Assembly: GCF_016283395.1 (NCBI RefSeq)
Contig: NZ_JAEEMU010000056.1
Location: 1-46,961 of the forward strand
Source: Ruminococcus sp.
Lineage (GTDB): Bacteria > Bacillota_A > Clostridia > Oscillospirales > Ruminococcaceae
Reading direction: 5' to 3'
Length of the DNA: 46,961 nucleotides
The position numbers and the translations under genes were made by a program. How positions within the stretch are numbered: position 1 is the stretch's first letter; each line of letters starts with the position of its first letter. The notes below the pieces were generated by a model. It had not been told where the DNA came from and did no database searches. It saw only the letters and a list, made by a program, of their open reading frames with translations. Of this stretch, positions 34,183 through 40,722 are shown piece by piece.

Positions 34183-35079
34183 ATGCCCCGAGGAAAAAAC
34201 ATAAATCTCTTCCTTATGGACGGAGATGCAAGCGGACGTATAAAATGTACCCTTGCCAACTGGACAGGTGTTGCGTATAAGATACCTCGTACCGAAATAG
34301 AAAAATGCAAGAACCGTGAAGATCTGAAATGGAGCGGTGTGTATTTCCTTTTTGGCGTTTCCGATGATACCGGGGAGAACAGCGCTTATATAGGACAGGC
34401 AGGCATCAGGAAGAATGGCGAGGGCATTCTCTACCGCCTTATGGAGCATAAGCGGAATCCCGATAAGGACTACTGGACGGAAGCCGTAGTATTCACCACC
34501 TCCAACAACTCCTTCGGTCCGACAGAGATAAGCTACCTTGAAAATAAGTTCTGCAACCTGGCAATCGAAGCCAACAGGTACATCGTCAAGAACGGAAATG
34601 ATCCGTCTCCAGGACATATCACGGAGGAGAAAGAGAGCGAGCTGGAGGAGTTCGTGGACTATGCGAAGCTCATTATGGGTACGCTCGGACATAAGATATT
34701 CGTTCCGCTTAATAAGACCGCTCCTGTTATCGAAGATACCACAGATACTGCATCTGAGGAGATAGAGCTTTTCTTCACTCGCACTATCAAGAAGCTCAAC
34801 TTTACCGTCGAAGCATCTGCCAAGCAGACTGCTGAGGGCTTTGTTGTTCTGAAAGGTAGCAAGATTGCTCCAAGTAGTGGTGCAGATGATACCATATCGC
34901 CTGGCAACCGCAAGAAGCGTGAGGAGTGCAAAATCACAGACAATATCTTACAGGAGGACGTGCTGTTCACCAGCCCTTCCAGTGCTGCTGAATTTGTTAC
35001 GGGGAAAAGCTGTAACGGCTGGGTCTCATGGAAAACTAAGAACGGTAAGACGTTGCATGATTTGGAAGATCAAATCTAA
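34183..35079 (+). CDS. GIY-YIG nuclease with C-terminal DUF4357-like domain
   Basis: The 298-residue protein has a GIY-YIG core at about residues 50-135. GVYFLFG (52-58) and AYIGQAG (68-74) form the two strands of the name motif; R85 (LYRLMEH) and E120 (SYLENKF) are the likely catalytic Arg and Glu. The C-terminal 100 residues (KLNFTVEASAKQT, GFVVLKGS, then GWVSWKTKNGKTL) match DUF4357, often fused to GIY-YIG domains. These single-metal nucleases act in restriction, repair and mobile elements; this combination is frequent in defence islands. The ATG follows GAGAAGGTGA. Substrate unknown. Confidence 0.85.
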   Translation: MPRGKNINLFLMDGDASGRIKCTLANWTGVAYKIPRTEIEKCKNREDLKWSGVYFLFGVSDDTGENSAYIGQAGIRKNGEGILYRLMEHKRNPDKDYWTEAVVFTTSNNSFGPTEISYLENKFCNLAIEANRYIVKNGNDPSPGHITEEKESELEEFVDYAKLIMGTLGHKIFVPLNKTAPVIEDTTDTASEEIELFFTRTIKKLNFTVEASAKQTAEGFVVLKGSKIAPSSGADDTISPGNRKKREECKITDNILQEDVLFTSPSSAAEFVTGKSCNGWVSWKTKNGKTLHDLEDQI

Positions 35080-35139
35080 TCATGTTAATAGAATCGAAAC
35101 TGTCATTTATAAACAATTTAAAGATGAGGACACAAGCAT

Positions 35140-36054
35140 ATGGAGATTAATGAATTCATAAGCAAGATTGAAACCGAAAAGCCTTCAAATATAACCAAAG
35201 TATTTTTCTCAAGAAAAAACACCAATGGTAATAAGTATATTACACATCAGCCTTCTGTATCAAATGCTGTCCAGTATAGTATTTTAGAAACAATATTGCC
35301 ATTTATTAAAAGTCAGTTAAATAACAACATAGTTCCATATAATCCTGTTGGGACAATAGACGGAAGCATAGAAAAATTAGGTATAGCAAGCGTAGATGGA
35401 TTACGGAAATTTCAGGAAAGCTTATCGGAAGATAATCTTAATATAGATATGTCCACAATGAGGATAGACAAGATAGGCTTTTATTGTATAAGAATCCAAA
35501 TCGACGATGATATAATGTTTATCTTTAGGCAATTCCAAAAACTTGTAAAGCTACGAAAAGGCTTGTTAACAAGATTGATTGATAATGAATTGAACACAAC
35601 CGAAAGTGATTTTCTAGGAATAGACGAGTTTACTGATATTATTGTTTATTCTGATGATATGTATATTTTAAATCATATAGGCTTAGAAAGAATTTTCAAC
35701 TACAAAGATGTATTCTTAAACAACACAAATACTGCATTATCAGAAATTGAAAACAAGAATGTTATTCTAAATTTCGATCAATTTACAGATGATTGCAGGA
35801 AAGATGTTCGCATTATGAAGCGTTTTACAAGTATTATGGCAAATGGGCGCTTACCGCTTTTCTTTGAAAACTATGATAAAGTGCCCAGTATAGTTGAGGA
35901 ATTAGGATTAGATATAGAATTTGATGAAGATAAGAAACTAATATACAGAGAAAAATCTCAGCTGTTTCATATTATCAATTTATTATCAGATGCTTATTTT
36001 AAATCTCTTTTAGCTCAAAGACCAGGCGTAGCAATGATTGAGGGGGAAATATAG
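35140..36054 (+). CDS. kwaB: KwaB-like protein (DUF4868), Kiwa defence
   Basis: The 304-residue soluble protein reads like DUF4868/KwaB. An N-terminal alpha/beta region of about 180 residues leads into the family-like part: LERIFNYKDVF, FDQFTDDCRKDVRIMKRF, then ILNL-type LLSDAYFKSLLAQRPGV near the end. In Escherichia coli, KwaB works with the membrane protein KwaA to block phage replication. Here a four-span membrane gene follows directly (stop TAG abuts TTG), giving the same two parts in reverse order. The ATG 35140 has GAGGA upstream. It is markedly AT-rich compared with its neighbours, a sign of separate acquisition. The call rests on motif memory and the paired membrane gene, not on an alignment. 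Confidence 0.65.
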   Translation: MEINEFISKIETEKPSNITKVFFSRKNTNGNKYITHQPSVSNAVQYSILETILPFIKSQLNNNIVPYNPVGTIDGSIEKLGIASVDGLRKFQESLSEDNLNIDMSTMRIDKIGFYCIRIQIDDDIMFIFRQFQKLVKLRKGLLTRLIDNELNTTESDFLGIDEFTDIIVYSDDMYILNHIGLERIFNYKDVFLNNTNTALSEIENKNVILNFDQFTDDCRKDVRIMKRFTSIMANGRLPLFFENYDKVPSIVEELGLDIEFDEDKKLIYREKSQLFHIINLLSDAYFKSLLAQRPGVAMIEGEI

Positions 36055-36639
36055 TTGACTAAGTTTTCAAATTGGGTTATTTACACGGCTTCATATCTTC
36101 CGCTATCAATCTTTCAAACCATAAGATTTGTTGTTATAATAATAAAAGAAACAAATGACACTACAAAACACTCAACAATCTTAGAAGTTATAAAAGTGCA
36201 AGGTGTTTCTCAAATTATCATTCTATTATTATCATTACTATGTTACCTGGATTTTATAATTTTTGCAATTTTAATCCATAAAACGAATGCAAATGAACGT
36301 ATATACAGCAGAATTAAGAATAACAGCCTTGTTGATATGATTGGCTTTTTAGGATTCTATATATTATCGTTACTCACTATTGAAAGCGATTATATATGGT
36401 TAATTATAAATGCAATTGGATACATAGTTGTTGGAATTGTTATCACAAAATCAGAAAAGATATATCTTTGCCCATCCTATTTGTTTTTAGGCTATTTATT
36501 GTATGAAACCGATGATGATCATAAAGTATTGGTTCGACTTAGTAGAGAAAAATACAATATCCTTTTGGATGATAGTTCAAATGGAATTGAAGCCAAACAA
36601 CTAACCGTCACATCACACTTAGTTAAAACCAATAAATGA
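36055..36639 (+). CDS. kwaA: KwaA-like four-span membrane protein, Kiwa defence
   Basis: The 194-residue protein starts at a TTG that directly follows the kwaB-like stop, with GAGGGGG 9 bp upstream. Four membrane spans are visible at about residues 10-30, 51-74, 91-109 and 112-131. A C-terminal cytoplasmic part of about 60 residues follows. Size and topology match KwaA, the membrane sensor half of Kiwa. Known Kiwa loci place kwaA first; here it is second. On its own the sequence is too hydrophobic to identify firmly; its identity depends on the neighbour. Confidence 0.6.
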   Translation: MTKFSNWVIYTASYLPLSIFQTIRFVVIIIKETNDTTKHSTILEVIKVQGVSQIIILLLSLLCYLDFIIFAILIHKTNANERIYSRIKNNSLVDMIGFLGFYILSLLTIESDYIWLIINAIGYIVVGIVITKSEKIYLCPSYLFLGYLLYETDDDHKVLVRLSREKYNILLDDSSNGIEAKQLTVTSHLVKTNK

Positions 36640-36684
36640 TTCATAACGAAAAACGACTGTACCCGAAGGCACAGCCGTAAACGA

Positions 36685-37101
36685 TCAAATATAAACCATA
36701 CACTCAAAAATTGCTTCTCTCGCCATGTATACGAAGCAGTTATCCAGACCGAGCATTTTCTCGGCATCACCGCTGAGAACAGCTTTCTGATAGCAGCTAT
36801 CGGTCTGCTTCCAAAGCTCCACCTGGCGTGTGATAGCTTCACTGACTTTCAGTTCCATATCAGCGAGGTACTGAATGATCTTCCCCTCGTTGACGAGCCT
36901 GCGAAGCCTATCGGGACAATGGCTGTCAGAGAAATGAAGATGATACCTGATGAAGTCGGTATGGTACGTCTTGCTTTCCTCGGTCTGAGTATCGACATTG
37001 AAGTGGGTGACGGTCACGGTGCTGGTATCCAAGTCCCACAGCGGAACATATTTCTTTTTCAGTGGGTTGTATGCGATCTGTTCGCTCTTGTATCTGCTCA
37101 T
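36685..37101 (-). CDS. TnpV-like transposon protein
   Basis: The 138-residue protein resembles the TnpV family found on Clostridium transposons and integrative elements. The C-terminal half has the family-like order of a basic LRRLVNEGKI segment, a helical EAITRQVELW segment, and a closing GLDNCFVYMAREAIFECMVY, which parallels the W-x-G-x-x-N-x-x-x-x-A-x-E-I end of TnpV. The first 60 residues differ. The function of TnpV is not established. It follows the HTH gene by 3 bp with a strong GAGGAGGTG site inside that gene's end, so the two are one operon reading inward from the right end. Confidence 0.5.
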   Translation of the reverse strand: MSRYKSEQIAYNPLKKKYVPLWDLDTSTVTVTHFNVDTQTEESKTYHTDFIRYHLHFSDSHCPDRLRRLVNEGKIIQYLADMELKVSEAITRQVELWKQTDSCYQKAVLSGDAEKMLGLDNCFVYMAREAIFECMVYI

Positions 37102-37104
37102 AGC

Positions 37105-37431
37105 TCACACCTCCTCGGTATCGCTGAAATAAGACAGCAGGCTTTCCTTGTTTACAAGTATCTTGCCACGTTCTCCTGCACCTGCACGGAAATATGTGAC
37201 CTTGTTCTGCGCTATAAGCATACGCATTGTATGATCGCTGAGCCCGTGTACAAGCTCAGTACACTCTTTAATTGTGAGAAAAGACACATTGTCTTTCTTG
37301 GGTTTTGGCTGCTCAACAGCAACAGGTACAGGAACTTCTTTCACGGTCTCGTGATGATCGTCCTCAACGGTAAGCTGAATGAGCAGGCTGATGATTTGAT
37401 TTACGATTTCTTTCTTCTCTGTAATAGTCAT
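37105..37431 (-). CDS. HTH/excisionase-like DNA-binding protein, copy 2
   Basis: I take ATG 37431 (AAAGGAAGG upstream); the longer frame runs through the right-end sites. The 108-residue product has the same plan as the gene at 27483-27773: an N-terminal helix, an acidic/Pro linker, and an HTH (LTIKECTELVHGLSDHTMRM, then GKILVNKESLLSYF). Its closeness to the right end, about 240 bp from attR, favours an excisionase role here and a regulatory one for copy 1, but the reverse is possible. Its upstream region carries a copy of the GAGATATGC site seen around the integrase promoter. Confidence 0.75.
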   Translation of the reverse strand: MTITEKKEIVNQIISLLIQLTVEDDHHETVKEVPVPVAVEQPKPKKDNVSFLTIKECTELVHGLSDHTMRMLIAQNKVTYFRAGAGERGKILVNKESLLSYFSDTEEV

Positions 37432-37494
37432 AACAGACCTTCCTTTCGTTGGTGAAAGCTCTCTAAGTCTCTCACCACAGTTATCAATTTTATT

Positions 37495-37547
37495 TACAGA
37501 GATATGCATAGTGCTTGTACAACTATGGTCAACCGCTGGACAAGTCA
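37495..37547. promoter_or_regulatory. Right-end sites shared with the integrase end
   Basis: TACAGAGATATGCATAG (37495-37511) matches the integrase-promoter repeat except for one missing C. A 22-bp stretch at 37526-37547 matches 23825-23846 at 18 of 22 positions, in direct orientation. Both are candidates for integrase arm-type or excisionase sites. Confidence 0.55.
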
Positions 37548-37671
37548 CGCCAGAAAAAGCGATTGAAAAACAATTAAAACTAACAGAATATGATGCCAGA
37601 AATGCCTAAAACTACGGCTTTATCTGAATTTGAGTTCGAGACACTAAAAATAGCAGAAACTTGTTTCCTTA

Positions 37672-37685
37672 CTCAAAGAGATAAT
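37672..37685 (+). other. Putative attR core
   Basis: This is an exact 14-bp copy of the rpsI end (CTCAAAGAGATAAT). Read in the rpsI frame it encodes S-K-R-stop. Confidence 0.65.
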
Positions 37686-37778
37686 TTTTCTTATCTTATT
37701 AAAATTGAATGTTACGGTTCCATTGAGAGCCTGAAACAAACGGTAGTCTTCTACTTAGTATTAGACTTAAGCGTATTA

Positions 37779-37809
37779 TACGCCCATCGTTAACGATGGG
37801 CGTATTTTT
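37779..37809 (+). terminator. Terminator downstream of attR, probably the original rpsI terminator
   Basis: The 12-bp arms TACGCCCATCGT (37779-37790) and ACGATGGGCGTA (37793-37804) are followed by five Ts. No plus-strand gene ends just upstream, which fits displacement from rpsI by the element. Confidence 0.8.
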
Positions 37810-37840
37810 ATTATATAATGTAATTTTTTTGGAGGTAAAC

Positions 37841-38389
37841 ATGAACAATTTTAACATTTTATATTGGGAACAATACAAACTGATTGAAAAACAATTAATC
37901 GATCTATCTGAATATGTTAGCATAGATAAGAAAAACTATTCTACATTTTCTAACAGATTAATATTTATGTATTTGGCTATTTGTTCCGAGATAGACTCTG
38001 TAGCAGATGAGCTTTGTGAAAAGCTCGGAGCTAACTCAAAAGAGCGATACGGAATAAACAATAAGATAAACATCATTCTTGAAGAGTATGAAAATTTAAT
38101 GCACTGGAGGTGTTCAACATTGCCGCCATATCAAAAAATTAACATTGAGCCTTTCGTTGGATTCAAAGAAAATGATACGGCAGAATGGTGGAAAGATTAT
38201 AATAAAGTTAAGCATTTCCGTTTTAAAAAAGAGGATAATGGCATCTACAACTATGAACTCGCAAATTTAAAGAATGTTCTTTTTTCACTTGTTGCGCTTT
38301 ATTTGCTTATAATCAAACTAAACTGTGAAAGTATGGAGCTCAGCTGCGATAAATTCAAATCAGAACTTTTCAATATCGAGCATCTCTGA
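37841..38389 (+). CDS. Hypothetical helical protein with WWxxYNxxKH motif
   Basis: I use ATG 37841 (GGAGGT upstream) rather than an earlier in-frame ATG without a ribosome site. The 182-residue protein is not recognised. It is mostly helical, with a hydrophobic helix near residues 145-165. Residues about 113-124 read EWWKDYNKVKHF, a pattern often seen in HEPN-like or antiphage AbiV-like helical proteins around a conserved lysine-histidine; that is only a resemblance. It is AT-rich and monocistronic, immediately outside the right end of the element. Confidence 0.6.
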   Translation: MNNFNILYWEQYKLIEKQLIDLSEYVSIDKKNYSTFSNRLIFMYLAICSEIDSVADELCEKLGANSKERYGINNKINIILEEYENLMHWRCSTLPPYQKINIEPFVGFKENDTAEWWKDYNKVKHFRFKKEDNGIYNYELANLKNVLFSLVALYLLIIKLNCESMELSCDKFKSELFNIEHL

Positions 38390-38496
38390 AAAATACGTCC
38401 GATTTTTCGATAAATTATATGTAAAGTTCCATTATTCTGCTAAAGAGAAATCATAAAAAAGAGCAATAAATGCATAACATTAATCATAATATACGA

Positions 38497-38525
38497 TTGA
38501 CTTTTTAACTATTGTATGATAAAAT
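38497..38525 (+). promoter_or_regulatory. Sigma-A promoter of the ChW-repeat gene
   Basis: TTGACT (38497-38502) and TAAAAT (38520-38525) lie 17 bp apart, about 50 bp before ATG 38576. The rest of 38390-38575 is AT-rich with nothing else visible. Confidence 0.75.
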
Positions 38526-38575
38526 GTATTTATTCAAAATATAATTTTTAAATCAAATCATACAGGAGGTTTATT

Positions 38576-39151
38576 ATGAAAAGTACAAACAAAGTTAAAA
38601 AGCTCATCAGCCTGATAGTTACAATGGTGATCTCTGTATCTATTCTTGCATTTACTACTGCAACTACAACAGCAGAAGCACCTAACTACAGCTCACCATA
38701 CCCTGCACTCCGTGTTCAGGCACACGTTCAGAATATTGGCTGGCAGGATCCTGTAACAAAAATAATGGGCGACAGAGATAACCCGGGAACCAGCATCGTT
38801 GTAGGTACTACAGGCAGATCACTCAGACTTGAAGCTTTAAGAATTGGTATCATCAATCGTCCTGTTGGCGGCGGCGGTATCGAAGTAAACGCTCATCTCG
38901 CAGGCAAAGGCTGGACAGGCTTCAAAAGAGCAAACTTACCTAATACGCTCGAGATAGGAACAACAGGTCAGTCAAGAGCTATCGAAGCTGTTCAGATCAG
39001 ACTCACAGGTCAGCTTGCAAGATACTACACTATCGAATACAGACTGCACTTAGCAAACACAGGCTGGACAGAATTCACCAGAAACGGCAGGGTTTGCGGA
39101 ACTACAGGTCAGTCTCGCCGTGCAGAGGCTCTGGAAATAAGAATTAAATAA
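38576..39151 (+). CDS. Secreted clostridial ChW-repeat protein
   Basis: The 191-residue protein has a signal peptide (Lys-rich start, hydrophobic core, about residues 1-34). Three clostridial hydrophobic repeats with conserved tryptophan (ChW) follow, at about 46-95, 100-145 and 150-190. Each holds a W-like NIGWQ/GKGWTGF/NTGWTEF element followed by GTTGxS-x-R-x-E-A-x-x-I. ChW repeats occur in Clostridium extracellular proteins and are thought to mediate protein or surface binding. There is no enzyme domain, so it is a stand-alone binding protein. AGGAGG precedes the ATG; the gene is flanked by its own promoter and terminator. Confidence 0.88.
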   Translation: MKSTNKVKKLISLIVTMVISVSILAFTTATTTAEAPNYSSPYPALRVQAHVQNIGWQDPVTKIMGDRDNPGTSIVVGTTGRSLRLEALRIGIINRPVGGGGIEVNAHLAGKGWTGFKRANLPNTLEIGTTGQSRAIEAVQIRLTGQLARYYTIEYRLHLANTGWTEFTRNGRVCGTTGQSRRAEALEIRIK

Positions 39152-39171
39152 GAAAATCGCACAGAAACATC

Positions 39172-39199
39172 AACTCGCAGGTATTACCTGCGAGTTTTT
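39172..39199 (+). terminator. Rho-independent terminator of the ChW-repeat gene
   Basis: The 12-bp arms AACTCGCAGGTA and TACCTGCGAGTT sit around one T and are followed by a T run. Confidence 0.88.
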
Positions 39200-39966
39200 C
39201 TTTTGCCATGATAAGGTCATAATTCGCTGCAAAAATTTATTATTTCCGGTAGTAAACATATTCTGCTGCCTCATACATTTCATGTTCTACAAAAGGGAGA
39301 TATTACTAAAAATATCACATTTTGGCTACCGCAAGCAGTCAATGCTCGGAAAAGAGCTCATTTTTTCTCCGAAAATCCCTATTATATCATCGTATATCGT
39401 ATCATCATAACACCTGTCCGAAGCAATAGTGAACTCATCGAGGCTTTTCGTCAAAGCCCACAATTACGACCCGAAAAGCAGCCGTTTTTCTGTTATCCGC
39501 CGCTCATAAAGTATATATTTTGCTATTACGAACAGACTTACTTAATATTTTTGATATATACAAACTGTTTAGCGGCATATAGTTTTCATAAACAGAGATT
39601 ACCATTTATACAGTTTGTATTAAATATTAAGTAATATTTTTTGCGTATTATGTATTTTTAGTTAATACACAATACCTTTTACTCAAACCTCAATCCTGTC
39701 TATTTTAAGCCAAACTTTCAAAAAACAAAATCCGTTTTTGCCGCTCATAGCACAATATGAACATTTTTTGAAGTTGAAATATCCACCTTATCATCATTTT
39801 AGGGGTTGATGAAAACTTATATAAAGGTGTATAATTTTATTATAAAGAACATATGCAGTAACAAGCCTTCCAATCAAAATCAATTAGTATTTCGATTATG
39901 AGGGATTTTTTTATCACCGCAGCACGAGGTACTAATGCTACTAATTTAAAAATGTGAGGTGAAATA
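39200..39966. other. Long gene-free region with inverted repeat and promoter
   Basis: This 767-bp AT-rich stretch has no credible ORF. An inverted repeat pairs ACTTAATATTT plus ATACAAACTGT (39540-39568) with their reverse complement (39610-39632), about 40 bp apart; the left arm has a 6-7 bp insertion. A promoter, TTGATG (39806-39811), 18 bp, TATAAT (39830-39835), lies 130 bp upstream of ATG 39967 and leaves a long leader. Confidence 0.6.
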
Positions 39967-40692
39967 ATGAATTCAGAGGCGATCTTTAATGCTGCTCATT
40001 CAACAGCTATAAGACTTTTAGAATCAGGAGCTTTTGTTACACCGTCTGACACAGTCTGCGCTTTGCAGACAGCCTCCGGTAGGATCTTCACCGGCATTAG
40101 CCGCTCAGACATGAATAATCCTATCCACGCCGAGATCGACGCGGTAAACAATATGCTCGCATCAGGCGAAAGAATAGTTATCGGTCTTCTTCTGATAAGC
40201 ACACAGATGAGGACTCCAATGCTGCCATGCAGCAATTGTCTTGGCTATATTTTATCGCTTGCACAGGAAAACATGGGGTGTATGGTCATGCTGCAGGACA
40301 GGATGATCAGCATAAACGAGGTCGGGATGTTTGCCGCGCCGCCACCACCTATGGGCGGAATGATGGAAAATCCCAATTTCGTCGGACATACACCTATACA
40401 GCCGCAATTTACATCAGCCCACGCTGTCGCTGCTGCACCTATCCCTCCACCACCTCCTGCATCCATTACAGCACCTCCCCCCGCACCTGTTCCACCAGCA
40501 TCTGATGCAGATACCCCTGAACCCGATATTACAACAGTCTCAGAAACTTCAGCAGCGAACACCGAAAACGCTACGGGCGATCTTCTGAAAAACAAGGTCA
40601 ACAGTCTTTTAAGATCAGTTGACGATGACACTGACGAGTTTCTTGATAGTTTGCCAACAAAGAAAAAGAAATTTGGCTTCTTCAGGAAGTAA
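39967..40692 (+). CDS. Cytidine-deaminase-fold protein with Pro-rich tail
   Basis: The first 115 residues show the zinc-deaminase signature: H54-A-E56 in PIHAEIDAV and P-C88-S-N-C91 in MLPCSNCLGY. This is the layout of cytidine and nucleotide deaminases, where H and two C hold zinc and E moves the proton. Residues about 122-190 are a low-complexity Pro/Ala/Gly segment with runs of Pro. The C-terminus is acidic (DDDTDEFLDSLP) then basic and aromatic (KKKKFGFFRK). The total is 241 residues. A free deaminase would be near 130 residues, so the tail is an addition, perhaps for protein or membrane contact. It is 30 bp upstream of the GGDEF-like gene, in one unit. Substrate unknown. Confidence 0.75.
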   Translation: MNSEAIFNAAHSTAIRLLESGAFVTPSDTVCALQTASGRIFTGISRSDMNNPIHAEIDAVNNMLASGERIVIGLLLISTQMRTPMLPCSNCLGYILSLAQENMGCMVMLQDRMISINEVGMFAAPPPPMGGMMENPNFVGHTPIQPQFTSAHAVAAAPIPPPPPASITAPPPAPVPPASDADTPEPDITTVSETSAANTENATGDLLKNKVNSLLRSVDDDTDEFLDSLPTKKKKFGFFRK

Positions 40693-40722
40693 TATTTAAA
40701 AAAACAGGGAGGTTTTTTTAAT

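Larger units (their letters stand above)
23757..37685. mobile_element. Candidate integrative mobilizable element inserted at the 3' end of rpsI
   Basis: A 14-bp direct repeat, CTCAAAGAGATAAT, occurs at 23757-23770 (the end of rpsI) and at 37672-37685, in the same orientation. Between them lie a tyrosine integrase next to the left end, a MobV-type relaxase, a primase-like gene, a DUF3987 gene, two HTH/excisionase-like genes and cargo resembling defence genes. There are no type IV secretion, coupling-protein or VirB4-like genes, so the element should need a helper for transfer. Elements with tyrosine integrases that target the 3' end of rpsI are known in streptococci and other Firmicutes. The total length is about 13.9 kb. 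The cargo arm, especially 30.7-32.9 and 35.1-36.6 kb, looks more AT-rich than the flanking genes. Boundaries rest on the repeat alone. Confidence 0.75.

Noticed and set aside
23886..37431. Self-transmissible conjugative element
   Set aside because: No VirB4, coupling protein or other secretion genes lie between the att repeats; a relaxase alone indicates a mobilizable element.
37590..37793. 67-codon plus-strand frame across attR
   Set aside because: No ribosome site, and it runs through the att core and into the terminator; unlikely to be a gene.
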